The position numbers and the translations under genes are program-made. From Candidatus Gastranaerophilales bacterium (GTDB lineage Bacteria; Cyanobacteriota; Vampirovibrionia; Gastranaerophilales; Gastranaerophilaceae), in the NCBI GenBank assembly GCA_944323145.1, contig CALURJ010000004.1:62001-126000 (forward strand): a DNA stretch of 64,000 nucleotides, written 5' to 3'. The notes under the pieces were generated by a model. It saw only the letters and a program-made list of their open reading frames with translations. It had not been told where the DNA came from and did not search any database. Below are positions 9,339 through 17,772 of this stretch, piece after piece; the stretch's first letter is position 1; the number at the start of each line of letters is the position of its first letter.

Positions 9339-9370
9339 ATCTTTGCAAACACTAGCATTACCGCAAAGAT
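9339..9370 (+). promoter_or_regulatory. Hairpin in the rplU 5' leader
   Basis: A perfect 8-bp inverted repeat, ATCTTTGC (9339-9346) and GCAAAGAT (9363-9370), closes a 16-nt loop. It ends about 15 nt before the GAAAGGAT ribosome-binding site of rplU, where ribosomal protein leaders usually carry an autoregulatory structure. There is no U-run, so it is not a terminator. Confidence 0.4.
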
Positions 9371-9393
9371 TACGATACCAGAAAGGATGTATA

Positions 9394-9744
9394 ATGTACG
9401 CAATTGTAGAAACAGGCGGAAAACAATATCAGGTTGAAGAAGGAAGATACCTTGATGTTGAATTACTAGACGGCGAAAAAGATTCAAAAGTTGTTTTTGA
9501 TAAAGTCGTCATGATTGTAAACGGTAAAAAATCAAAAGTAGGACAACCTTACGTTGCAGGTGCTTCTGCTGAAGGTACTATCGTAAAACACGATAAAGAC
9601 AAAAAAATCATCGTTTACAAACAAAGACCTAAAAAAGGTTACAGAAGAAAACAAGGACACAGACAAGGCTTCACAAGAGTAATGATTTCTAAAATCAGAA
9701 CTTCTGCTCAGAAAAAAGCAGCCGAAGCTACTGAAGAAGCTTAG
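9394..9744 (+). CDS. rplU: 50S ribosomal protein L21
   Basis: Large-subunit ribosomal protein that binds 23S rRNA next to L20. The start MYAIVETGGKQYQV is the canonical N-terminus and sits 6 nt after GAAAGGAT; an upstream in-frame ATG at 9343 would add 17 residues overlapping the leader hairpin and is rejected. The C-terminal part has the basic KQRPKKGYRRKQGHRQ block that contacts RNA, then a short acidic tail (AAEATEEA). 116 residues. Cotranscribed with rpmA 66 nt downstream. Confidence 0.97.
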   Translation: MYAIVETGGKQYQVEEGRYLDVELLDGEKDSKVVFDKVVMIVNGKKSKVGQPYVAGASAEGTIVKHDKDKKIIVYKQRPKKGYRRKQGHRQGFTRVMISKIRTSAQKKAAEATEEA

Positions 9745-9810
9745 TTGTTAAACAAAATCCGGGAAGTCCGGAAAAGTTAATACAAAACAAATTACAAGGA
9801 GAATATAAAA

Positions 9811-10065
9811 ATGGCACATAAGAAAGGTATGGGATCTACCCGTAACGGTCGCGATTCGGAAGCGAAGCGATTAGGCGTTAAAAAATTCGGCGGCGAAATC
9901 GTTAAAGCCGGAAATATTCTTGTTCGTCAAAGAGGAACTAAAGTTCACCCGGGCAACAATGTAGGTATCGGTTCTGATGATACATTATATGCATTGATTG
10001 ACGGTCAGGTGAAATTTGAAGCACACAGACGCGACAGAAAACAGGTTAGCGTTTACGCAGTGTAA
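9811..10065 (+). CDS. rpmA: 50S ribosomal protein L27
   Basis: Ribosomal protein whose N-terminal tail reaches the peptidyl-transferase centre. 84 residues beginning [22 protein letters not shown], the usual Gram-negative/cyanobacterial form. It lacks the N-terminal cleavable extension seen in Firmicutes. An AAGGAG ribosome-binding site precedes the ATG. Second gene of the rplU-rpmA operon, closed by a strong terminator. Confidence 0.97.
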   Translation: MAHKKGMGSTRNGRDSEAKRLGVKKFGGEIVKAGNILVRQRGTKVHPGNNVGIGSDDTLYALIDGQVKFEAHRRDRKQVSVYAV

Positions 10066-10080
10066 TAAACTGTAAGACAT

Positions 10081-10118
10081 AAAAAAATAACCCTTTACAA
10101 AAAAGGGTTATTTTTTTA
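10081..10118 (+). terminator. Intrinsic terminator of rplU-rpmA
   Basis: The stem AATAACCCTTT with its complement AAAGGGTTATT surrounds a short A-rich loop and is followed by seven T. The A-run on the 5' side would let it also act weakly on the opposite strand, where the next gene ends at 10140. Confidence 0.85.
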
Positions 10119-10139
10119 TGTCGTTCATACCTGAATATA

Positions 10140-10964
10140 TTATTTTTGAACATCTGAATAATCTTCGAATATTTTCTCGCCATCACGATTGTATTGAATA
10201 ATAGAACCATCTGTATTAGTTATTGTTACATATCCTTTAGTACCTCCACCGGCCTTGTTATCGTGATAAATTTCTGTACCGTCTTTCAATATATACATAC
10301 GTGAACCGCCATCTCTATATGTACGAACTTCTTGTAACTGTCCTTTAAACAGAGCAGAAGTTGCACTTTCATATATCTGCATTCCTTCTGCATTTCCAAC
10401 ACTGCAATTTTGCCTCAATGTATTAAGAGCTTTAGTCAAATCACTAGGATTTGAAATATCATATTCAGATACCAGCTCATTCAAGTATGTAAGCTGTTGT
10501 GACATCTCTTTTTGTTTTTTTATCTCATCTGCCTGCATTTCAGCACGTGTCTTTGTATTTTGGTACACATTTTGAACTTCTTCCTCAGTTGCCTGATAAA
10601 TACCATTTGAGGGTTTAACATCAATTTCTTCATTCATTAAAAACGCTTCGTCACCATTGTAGGGATAAGCATCAACTTTTTGTAAATCTGCATCAAGCAA
10701 AGTCAAAAGTGTTTTTAATTCCTTTTCACTTACATTTTTATTATCACCGTCAAGACTTAAAATTCGATTTAGTTTCTCCTGTCCTGTTTTATCCAACTGA
10801 GTAAATATTTTGCTAAATACAGGAGTTTTCTTTAAATCTGCGAGTGATATACTTGTTTTATCGCCAAGAATTGAAATTGTGCGTTCATTAAGATTTTTTT
10901 GATAGCCGGCATCTTTAACAGCATTTCCCATGCCGACAAGGGAACCATTAACATATAAACCCAT
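10140..10964 (-). CDS. Hypothetical protein with an EF-hand-like acidic loop
   Basis: A 274-residue protein of unknown function. The start MGLYVNGSLVGMG at 10964 is preceded by AAAGGAT with good spacing; the longer frame starting at 10997 is less likely. Residues about 60-85 (KTGQEKLNRILSLDGDNKNVSEKELKTLL, read as two pieces) resemble an EF-hand calcium loop, with D-G-D-N-K-N-V-S-E spacing. The middle is a charged helical segment. The C-terminal 70 residues (GGSRMYILKDGTEIYHD, TNTDGSIIQYNRDGEKI) look like beta-hairpin repeats. No signal peptide is evident. The EF-hand call is an inference. Confidence 0.6.
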   Translation of the reverse strand: MGLYVNGSLVGMGNAVKDAGYQKNLNERTISILGDKTSISLADLKKTPVFSKIFTQLDKTGQEKLNRILSLDGDNKNVSEKELKTLLTLLDADLQKVDAYPYNGDEAFLMNEEIDVKPSNGIYQATEEEVQNVYQNTKTRAEMQADEIKKQKEMSQQLTYLNELVSEYDISNPSDLTKALNTLRQNCSVGNAEGMQIYESATSALFKGQLQEVRTYRDGGSRMYILKDGTEIYHDNKAGGGTKGYVTITNTDGSIIQYNRDGEKIFEDYSDVQK

Positions 10965-11297
10965 AATAATATCCTTTCTTTTATTTATACTCTTCAAAAC
11001 ATTATATAATTAATTAAAGTTATAAATTATACAGAAATTGCGCTTGCATAAATATTATATTATGCTAAAAGTGTTTATTGCCTAAAGTTACAGACCTAAA
11101 AAATTTAAGTTTACATTTCTTAATAATCAAAGTCATTTTTGAATCTGTTTTATAGACAGAGCACTAACCGTCAAAATAAAATTGGCTCAATATGCATTAT
11201 GTTACAAAATATTAAACTTAATTATAAAATTCTAAAGATTTACAGCTCTAAAGCCGATATAAAAAATGTAATTATAAGACAATGGAGATTAAACAAT
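10965..11297. other. Intergenic region, 333 nt, no gene seen
   Basis: An AT-rich space between two divergent genes. A longer reading of the downstream small ORF could start at 11139, but its first 53 residues have no ribosome-binding site and lack protein-like composition. I see no RNA gene or clear promoter pair; it probably holds the promoters of both flanking genes. Confidence 0.5.
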
Positions 11298-11453
11298 ATG
11301 CTAAAAAAGATTGTAACACCTTCGTGTAATGTATGCGACAGTGTGGAATTTATATTAAGAGGAGCGAGAAAGCGCCGTCAATTGGCGTTAATGTCCGCAA
11401 ACAAGATAAATGCGGGCGCTGGTATTCAAGCAGGACTGAAAGCAGTCAAGTAG
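11298..11453 (+). CDS. Small hypothetical protein (51 aa)
   Basis: MLKKIVTPSCNVCDSVEF and on, a small basic protein with a C-x2-C pair, an arginine-rich middle (RGARKRRQ) and a glycine/alanine-rich end. I chose the ATG at 11298 because GGAGA lies about 9 nt upstream; an in-frame ATG at 11139 would give 104 residues without support. A strong terminator follows 35 nt after the stop, which supports a real transcript. Function unknown; nucleic-acid binding is possible from the composition. Confidence 0.5.
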   Translation: MLKKIVTPSCNVCDSVEFILRGARKRRQLALMSANKINAGAGIQAGLKAVK

Positions 11454-11488
11454 TGCTTATTGTTTAGTAAGAATGAGAGTTTATATGA

Positions 11489-11519
11489 AAAAGACCGGTT
11501 ATTTCCGGTCTTTTTTTTG
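11489..11519 (+). terminator. Intrinsic terminator after the 51-aa gene
   Basis: The stem AAGACCGG (11491-11498) and CCGGTCTT (11505-11512) closes a TTATTT loop and runs into eight T. Confidence 0.9.
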
Positions 11520-11583
11520 ATATTATCGTACAATAATTATTTTAATAAATAAATTGAATAAAAACTGTGATATAATAAAATTT

Positions 11584-12036
11584 ATGGACAGAAAAATAGT
11601 TACAACTAACAGAAAAGCATTCCACGACTATAATATTATTGAAAAATATATAGCCGGAATTGTGCTGACGGGAACTGAAATTAAATCTATACGCAAAAAT
11701 GCAATAAATCTAAAAGACAGTTTCTGTAAAATTGAAGATAATGAAATTTTTCTGTATAAATGCCACATTTCACCGTATGAACAGGGAAACAGGTTCAATC
11801 ACGATGCAGAACGTGTCAGAAAACTCCTTTTGAACAAAAAAGAAATATTAAAAATGCAAACAAAAGTAAAACAGGACAGTTATACAATTGTTCCACTGGA
11901 AATATTTTTATCGCACGGCTTTGCAAAAGTTGAAATAGGGCTTGCCAAAGGTAAAAAATTACACGACAAACGTGATGATATCGCCAAAAAAGATCTTAAG
12001 CGCGAAATGGACAGAGCATCCAAAATAAGATATTAA
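11584..12036 (+). CDS. smpB: SsrA-binding protein SmpB
   Basis: Binds tmRNA and delivers it to stalled ribosomes for trans-translation. The 150 residues begin MDRKIVTTNRKAFHDYNI; the in-frame ATG at 11554 is upstream of the conserved N-terminus and is rejected. Family motifs include GIVLTGTEIKSIR, NLKDSF and the C-terminal KKLHDKRDDIAKKDLKRE. The C-terminal basic tail that enters the decoding centre is present. The next gene starts 15 nt later. Confidence 0.96.
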   Translation: MDRKIVTTNRKAFHDYNIIEKYIAGIVLTGTEIKSIRKNAINLKDSFCKIEDNEIFLYKCHISPYEQGNRFNHDAERVRKLLLNKKEILKMQTKVKQDSYTIVPLEIFLSHGFAKVEIGLAKGKKLHDKRDDIAKKDLKREMDRASKIRY

Positions 12037-12051
12037 AAAACTGAGGGGTAA

Positions 12052-13026
12052 ATGAAAGTAGTAATTTTAGGCAAAGGTGAAATGCTATCAAATCTTATTG
12101 AAGGAACACTTGATGCAAAATGCCAGATTGCAGGTGTTCTGAGATATGAAAGAACTGTTATGCCAAAACTTTTACTCGCTCTAAGAGATTTTTTTAAAAG
12201 TTCACCTGACGTTACAATAATAAAACAGCATAAATTACATGAAATAAAATGTGATAGTGCTAATTCAGAAGAATTCAAAAAAGAAATTTTAAAACTGAAT
12301 GCTGATGTTATTCTTGTAGGCACCTGGCATGAAAAACTTAAAAAAGATATAATTAATCTTCCTGTAATTGCCTGTGTAAATGTTCATCCGTCTTATCTGC
12401 CTAAATACAGAGGGCCAAACCCTTACCTGCAAACTATTTTACACAGAGAGAATTATTCAGGGCTTACCTTCCACCTGATGAACGAAGATTTTGACAAAGG
12501 GGCAATACTTGCCCAAAAACAAATTAAAATTTTCCCCGGCGATACAGGCAAAGAACTAAAAGAAAGAACGGTGTTTCAGGCAAGGATTTTATGCGCGGAA
12601 TTAATGCAAAAGCTCGGTTCTGGACTTGTAATCCCTGTTGAACAGAATGAAAAAGAAGCTTCATATTATCCAAATATAAAGCCTGATGATATGATGTTAG
12701 ATTTTGAAAAAGAATCTGCAGAACAAATTCACGCAAGAATACGTGCATTTCACCCGTGGCTTCCGTGTTACGTAACCTACGGAAAAAAATTTTTTATTCC
12801 AAATCCTTACAAGCTGAAAATTATTGATGAAACTCATACAAAATCATATATTAACAAGCACGAATTACACAATCCAAAACCCGGTGATATTATCCACACC
12901 AATTATAAATCAAGGGCAATAACTGTAATGTGTAAAGACGACAAATCTCTCAAAATGGTCGGAACTTATCTTTACGGATTTTTTAATAAACCGTTTACGA
13001 TGATGTTTATAAAAAATATTCTTTAG
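12052..13026 (+). CDS. Methionyl-tRNA formyltransferase-like formyltransferase
   Basis: A 324-residue member of the formyl-transferase family that uses 10-formyl-tetrahydrofolate. The catalytic signature is visible as NVHPSYLPKYRGPNPYL (Asn and His of the Asn-His-Asp triad, near residue 104), followed by LTFHLMNEDFDKGAILAQ with the Asp. The C-terminal part (FHPWLPCYVTY, FFIPNPYKLKI) matches the Fmt C-terminal domain layout. The N-terminus (MKVVILGKGEMLSNLI) lacks the usual GTPEFA motif of standard Fmt, so the substrate may not be Met-tRNA; a sugar-nucleotide formyltransferase is an alternative. It follows smpB and ends convergently with hydG, sharing 4 nt. Confidence 0.75.
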   Translation: MKVVILGKGEMLSNLIEGTLDAKCQIAGVLRYERTVMPKLLLALRDFFKSSPDVTIIKQHKLHEIKCDSANSEEFKKEILKLNADVILVGTWHEKLKKDIINLPVIACVNVHPSYLPKYRGPNPYLQTILHRENYSGLTFHLMNEDFDKGAILAQKQIKIFPGDTGKELKERTVFQARILCAELMQKLGSGLVIPVEQNEKEASYYPNIKPDDMMLDFEKESAEQIHARIRAFHPWLPCYVTYGKKFFIPNPYKLKIIDETHTKSYINKHELHNPKPGDIIHTNYKSRAITVMCKDDKSLKMVGTYLYGFFNKPFTMMFIKNIL

Positions 13027-14444
13027 AAATTATAATCTCTTCCGCCGGCTTCAATTTTTTGCAAATCTTCTGCGACTTTTGACTTCACACATTGCGGACA
13101 TTCAAGAATTTTAACTTCTTTTTCAATTAACGCTTCTCCAACCTTCTTAGTTTCTTGTGATGCATAATCTTCAAGATATTCTTTTAAGGTTAAAATAGCA
13201 TTTGGATGGCAGAAGTTATGGATTTGTTTTTCTTTGCAGATTTCCATAAATCTGTCACCTGTACGGCCGTTTCTGTAGCAGGCTGTGCAGAAGCTCGGCA
13301 GATAACCCAGTTCCATAAGCCATTTTATAACTTCATCGAGCGGACGTCTGTCCGAAACATCAAATTGCGCTGAATCGTCTTTTTCAGGCATAGGATTAAA
13401 ATAACCTCCGACACTTGTTTTTGAACCGCCCGAAATTTGCGAAATACCAAGTTCCAGAACACGTTTTCTGCACTCGGCGCTTTCTCTTGTTGAAACTATC
13501 ATGCCTGTATACGGAACTGCAATTCTTATGCAGGCAACGATTTTGGCAAATGTATCGTCATCAATTCCGTTATCAAAAGTTTCCGGGTCAATATCATCAG
13601 CTTTTCTTATTCTTGGAACACTGATAGTATGCGGACCAACACCGAATACGGCTTCGAGATGCTCTGCGTGCATCAAAATTCCAGCAAATTCATACCTATA
13701 AGATTCAAGCCCGAATAAAACACCTAAGCCAACATCATCAATACCACCTTGCATAGCTCTGTCCATAGCTTCCGTGTGGTATTTATAATTATGTTTAGGT
13801 CCTGTCGGATGGAGTTTTTCATAACTTTCTTTATGATAAGTTTCTTGGAACAAAATATAAGTTCCAATACCTGCATCATGTAATTTTTTATAATTTTCAA
13901 CGGTTGTGGCTGCAATATTAACATTAACTCTACGGATAGAACCGTTTTTATGTTTAATCCCGTAAATTGTTTTTATTGATTCAAGAATATATTCAAGAGG
14001 GTTGTTAACTGGATCTTCACCTGCTTCTATGGCAAGTCTTTTATGTCCCATATCCTGAAGCGCTATAACTTCATTTTTAATCTCTTCCTGAGAAAGCTTG
14101 CGTCTTGGGATATGTTTGTTTTTAGCATGATAAGGGCAATATACGCATCCGTTTACACAGTAATTTGATAAATAGAGAGGTGCAAAAAGAACTATTCTGT
14201 TTCCGTAATAATCCAATTTTATTTTCTTTGCAAGCTCAAAAATTTCCTTATTTTTATCTTCAATATCACACGCAAGAAGAACAGATGCTTCACGGTGAGT
14301 TAAGCCTTTTCCGAGCTTAGCTTTTTCTAATATTTTATCAATAAGCTCAATATTATTTTTATTCTCATCAGCGTATGTTAAAGTATCAAGAATTTCTTCA
14401 TGCGAAATAAATTCATCAGCATTGTGTGATTTCGGATTATACAT
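13023..14444 (-). CDS. hydG: [FeFe]-hydrogenase maturation radical SAM tyrosine lyase HydG
   Basis: Cleaves tyrosine to supply CO and cyanide ligands for the hydrogenase H-cluster. The 473 residues hold the radical SAM motif Cys96-x3-Cys100-x2-Cys103 (CVNGCVYC). The C-terminal cluster motif Cys386-x2-Cys389-x22-Cys412 has the exact HydG spacing and separates it from ThiH. GGGAGG precedes the ATG at a good distance. HydE, HydF and the hydrogenase itself are not in this window. Together with nifJ this points to fermentative hydrogen metabolism. Confidence 0.95.
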   Translation of the reverse strand: MYNPKSHNADEFISHEEILDTLTYADENKNNIELIDKILEKAKLGKGLTHREASVLLACDIEDKNKEIFELAKKIKLDYYGNRIVLFAPLYLSNYCVNGCVYCPYHAKNKHIPRRKLSQEEIKNEVIALQDMGHKRLAIEAGEDPVNNPLEYILESIKTIYGIKHKNGSIRRVNVNIAATTVENYKKLHDAGIGTYILFQETYHKESYEKLHPTGPKHNYKYHTEAMDRAMQGGIDDVGLGVLFGLESYRYEFAGILMHAEHLEAVFGVGPHTISVPRIRKADDIDPETFDNGIDDDTFAKIVACIRIAVPYTGMIVSTRESAECRKRVLELGISQISGGSKTSVGGYFNPMPEKDDSAQFDVSDRRPLDEVIKWLMELGYLPSFCTACYRNGRTGDRFMEICKEKQIHNFCHPNAILTLKEYLEDYASQETKKVGEALIEKEVKILECPQCVKSKVAEDLQKIEAGGRDYNF

Positions 14445-14502
14445 AATTCCCCTCCCTAGGCAACCCCATGATACAGCCGTAAAAAATAAAAGTAAATAGC
14501 TG

Positions 14503-15552
14503 CTACCTTACAACAAATCCTCCGCCAATCAAGTGTTTGTCATCTATATCATATAGAACACCTGATTGGCCGTTTGTAATAGAATTAACAGGCTCATAGA
14601 ATTCAATATCCGCAAAATCACTGAATAATCTTACATGAGCTTTTTTATGCTCCATGTTATAACGAATTTTAACCCAGGCATCAAATTCATGTTTTTCCGG
14701 TTTGTAAGTTAAATTTAAATCTGTAATTTTTAAATTTTTTCTGTAATTATCCTCTTCTCTGCCGATATAAACAATATTTTTTTCCGGGTCAATATCAATA
14801 ACATACAAAGGATACGGAGCAGCAATGCCTATACCTTTTCTTTGCCCTATTGTATATTGATAACATCCCTGATGCTCACCCCATTTTTTACCAGTCAAAA
14901 TATCAATAAAATCACCTTTTTTAGAGCCGAATTTATCCATAAGATATTTTTTTGCTGTATAAGGTTTCTGAATAAAACAAATATCCTGGCTTTCTTTGGA
15001 GTCCTTCGGCGGTAAATCATATTCATAAGCAATTTTCTTGACTTCTTCCTTGTCATAGTGATATAGCGGGAAAATAGTTTTTGATAACTGTTTTTGAGAT
15101 AACCTGTATAAAAAATAAAGCTGATCTTTATGTTCATCTTTTGCCGGATAAAGTTTATAAAAACCGTTATCATATCTTATATCAGCATAATGTCCCGTTG
15201 CAAAAACATCTACCCCCAATTTATTAACAGCGTAATCAAAAAGCATACCCCACTTAATATACTGATTACACATTATACACGGGTTTGGAGTTTTTCCGTT
15301 CCTATATGAGTTTTCGAAATAACTTATAACTTTCTCTTTAAAAAGTTCAGTAACATCACATACATAATGTTCTATGCCCAATTTATCCGCAACACTTTTC
15401 GCATTAGATATAACAGACATGGCAGACTCGGAATTAATCATTTTTCCTGTCAGCCCGACGACTCTGTAACCTTCTTTTTGTAACAAAAGAGCAGCGACAG
15501 AACTGTCTACCCCGCCGCTCATAGCAACAACTGCTGTTTTCTTTTTATCCAT
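14503..15552 (-). CDS. mnmA: tRNA-specific 2-thiouridylase MnmA
   Basis: Thiolates U34 of tRNA-Lys, -Glu and -Gln in an ATP-dependent reaction. 349 residues with the PP-loop SGGVDSS (12-18). The catalytic cysteine is in NPCIMCN (Cys92), and the second catalytic cysteine in DICFI (Cys192). ATGHYAD and GQRKGIGI are further family motifs. Translated divergently from glmU across a 195-nt spacer that holds an inverted-repeat element. The ribosome-binding site is weak, but MDKKKTAVVAMSGG is the expected N-terminus. Confidence 0.96.
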   Translation of the reverse strand: MDKKKTAVVAMSGGVDSSVAALLLQKEGYRVVGLTGKMINSESAMSVISNAKSVADKLGIEHYVCDVTELFKEKVISYFENSYRNGKTPNPCIMCNQYIKWGMLFDYAVNKLGVDVFATGHYADIRYDNGFYKLYPAKDEHKDQLYFLYRLSQKQLSKTIFPLYHYDKEEVKKIAYEYDLPPKDSKESQDICFIQKPYTAKKYLMDKFGSKKGDFIDILTGKKWGEHQGCYQYTIGQRKGIGIAAPYPLYVIDIDPEKNIVYIGREEDNYRKNLKITDLNLTYKPEKHEFDAWVKIRYNMEHKKAHVRLFSDFADIEFYEPVNSITNGQSGVLYDIDDKHLIGGGFVVR

Positions 15553-15639
15553 AAAATAATTATAGTATAAACAAATTTTTTAATTAGTCATACTTAAAAT
15601 AAGATCGCGCAACAAGTGCACGATACCATAGTCATTTAG

Positions 15640-15704
15640 TGTCAAACTGAACTTGTTTCAGCATCTCTAACCAGTCAAGATCCCGAAACAAGTTCGGGAT
15701 GACA
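15640..15704. repeat. REP-like imperfect inverted repeat between mnmA and glmU
   Basis: Two 27-nt arms, 15640-15666 and 15678-15704, are imperfect reverse complements around an 11-nt spacer. Both arms contain the string CTTGTTTC or its complement. The right arm also folds by itself (CCCGAA/TTCGGG). This format (GAACTTGTTTC with a GGGATGAC end) resembles dispersed palindromic repeats known from many bacterial genomes; copy number cannot be judged from one window. Confidence 0.6.
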
Positions 15705-15747
15705 AGATGCTTACTTTTATTGTATAATAATACCAAAGGAGAGAAGT

Positions 15748-17025
15748 ATGAACAAAGAAATTAAATCAGTAATTCTTGCAGCAGGCAAAGGCACAAGAAT
15801 GAAATCAAATACATCAAAAGTATTGCACAAAATATTCGGGAAATCAGTCCTCGGCTATGTTTTAGACAGTTCTAAAAATATAGTTAGCGAATCTTTTGTA
15901 ATTGTAGGACACCACGCAGAAGAAGTTACGGAATTTGTTGAAAAAAATTACCATAACGCAAAAACAGTATTGCAATCTCCCCAATTAGGAACAGGACATG
16001 CGGTTTCAATGGCTTGCCCGTATCTTGAAAACTTTGACGGACAGGTAATAATTCTTAACGGAGATTTGCCGTTAATGACTGAAGAAAGTATCAAAAAATT
16101 TATTGAGTATCACAATTCAAAAAATTCAGACCTGACAATTATGAGCACTATACTTGATGATCCTGCAAATTATGGAAGGATTATCAGAGAAAAAGACGAT
16201 TCTTTAAAATGTATTGTTGAAGCAAAAGATGCATCTCCGGAAGAAATATCTATTAAAGAAATTAATGTTGGAGTTTATTTACTAAACTGGGGAAAAATCA
16301 AATCCGCATTTTCACAATTAACAACAAATAACGCACAGGGAGAATACTATCTTACAGACATAATTTCATGGGGTAAGAAAAATAATCTGAATGTCCACGC
16401 TTATATCTTAGAAAACAGCGACGAAAGCTACGGAATAAATTCACGTAAAGACCTTGCCTACGCAACAAAAATCATGAATGAACGGAAATTAAATTCGCTT
16501 ATGGATAACGGAGTTACGATAGTTGACCCGTCATCTACATGGATTTCTGAAGATACGGAAATCGGCGAAGATACAATAATTTATCCGTCAACTTATATTG
16601 AAGGGAAAAATAAAATAGGCAAGAACTGCAAAATCGGCCCTTGTGCTCATTTACGCGGTGATGTAGAAATAGATGACGACTGTAAAATCGGTAACTTTGT
16701 GGAAGTAAAAAAAGCAAAAATAGGTTATAACACAAATGCAGGGCATTTAAGTTATATAGGCGACAGCGAACTCGGTTCACACATAAATATCGGGGCGGGC
16801 ACAATTACCGCAAACTATGACCCTATTAGCAAAACCAAAAGTAAAACTATTTTAAAAGATAATGTAAAAATCGGTTCAAATACCGTCCTTGTAGCACCGG
16901 TTGAAATCGGAGAGGGTACAAATATCGGCGCCGGCAGCGTAATCACAAAAAACATCGGAGAATGGGCACTCGGTATAACACGTGCACCGTTAAGAATTAT
17001 TGAAAACTGGGTAAAAAACCGATAA
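15748..17025 (+). CDS. glmU: Bifunctional GlcNAc-1-P uridyltransferase / GlcN-1-P acetyltransferase GlmU
   Basis: Makes UDP-GlcNAc for peptidoglycan and envelope glycans. The N-terminal pyrophosphorylase domain carries LAAGKGTRMKS (10-20), QLGTGHAV and the NGDLPL metal site. The C-terminal left-handed beta-helix shows repeated hexapeptides (IGEDTI, IGKNCKIGP), then the acetyltransferase region with NFVEVKKAKIG, HLSYIGDSELG and NIGAGTITANYDP. At 425 residues it is a little short against the roughly 450-460 of well-known homologues, with a trimmed C-terminus. GGAGAG precedes the ATG. Confidence 0.95.
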   Translation: MNKEIKSVILAAGKGTRMKSNTSKVLHKIFGKSVLGYVLDSSKNIVSESFVIVGHHAEEVTEFVEKNYHNAKTVLQSPQLGTGHAVSMACPYLENFDGQVIILNGDLPLMTEESIKKFIEYHNSKNSDLTIMSTILDDPANYGRIIREKDDSLKCIVEAKDASPEEISIKEINVGVYLLNWGKIKSAFSQLTTNNAQGEYYLTDIISWGKKNNLNVHAYILENSDESYGINSRKDLAYATKIMNERKLNSLMDNGVTIVDPSSTWISEDTEIGEDTIIYPSTYIEGKNKIGKNCKIGPCAHLRGDVEIDDDCKIGNFVEVKKAKIGYNTNAGHLSYIGDSELGSHINIGAGTITANYDPISKTKSKTILKDNVKIGSNTVLVAPVEIGEGTNIGAGSVITKNIGEWALGITRAPLRIIENWVKNR

Positions 17026-17033
17026 GGATATTT

Positions 17034-17738
17034 ATGAAAAAAATAATTTTCTTCATCTTAATTTTCATAATTTTTATAATGAATAGAGTATTTGCATCTG
17101 ATTATTATCCAAGTATATGTGTCTATCGCGAACAAGTAAATTTATACAGCAATTTGTCTGAATATTATGCAGGAATGAAATACACTATAAAAAATAATGA
17201 AAAATTTCCGCTGGAAATAGATGCCTGCTTTGATAATAAACCATCCTATAAAATAAATAATTTGAAAAAATGGAAACATGATGAACGTTTTCCACAAGTT
17301 TTAATTAAACCTTTCAGAGCTACTGGCAGAATTGCATTCTTTATTGTTTGTCCTTTCGGTTATGTTATATATGATTATATAAATAATGATGGAGAAAAAC
17401 CTTTAAAATATTCTGTAACACCTTTATTTTTTTCAGAACTAGGCTACAGAAATTATGTTATGCCTGTAAAAAATACCATTATAGCTCCATATTATCTCTA
17501 TAAGGATAAGAAAGACAATGAGGAAATAGACAAAGAAGGCAGAATGTTTTATTCATTTGACAAACCAATTATAATCAATCCGAATGAAACAATTGACTTT
17601 ATTGCTCTTGAATGGAAAAAACATGGATTTTGTTTAAGAATAAAAAATTCTTTAACAGGAGAACATGACAATATGTGCTTCAGCAGAAACTCGAATCCTC
17701 CCGGCCAATGGCACTGCACGGGGAAAAGTTCTAAATAA
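17034..17738 (+). CDS. Secreted hypothetical protein
   Basis: 234 residues beginning with a clear signal peptide: two lysines, a run of about 16 hydrophobic residues, and a probable cleavage after VFAS. The mature part has scattered cysteines (including CFDNKP, VCPFGYV and HGFCLRI), which could form disulfides outside the cytoplasm. No family is recognised. It starts 8 nt after the glmU stop, so it may be cotranscribed with glmU. Confidence 0.6.
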   Translation: MKKIIFFILIFIIFIMNRVFASDYYPSICVYREQVNLYSNLSEYYAGMKYTIKNNEKFPLEIDACFDNKPSYKINNLKKWKHDERFPQVLIKPFRATGRIAFFIVCPFGYVIYDYINNDGEKPLKYSVTPLFFSELGYRNYVMPVKNTIIAPYYLYKDKKDNEEIDKEGRMFYSFDKPIIINPNETIDFIALEWKKHGFCLRIKNSLTGEHDNMCFSRNSNPPGQWHCTGKSSK

Positions 17739-17772
17739 AAAATATATTTGCTATTTATGATAAAATTTACTT

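Noticed and set aside
9343-9393. Longer rplU start adding 17 residues
   Set aside because: It would overlap the leader hairpin and has no ribosome-binding site; MYAIVETGGKQYQV is the normal N-terminus.
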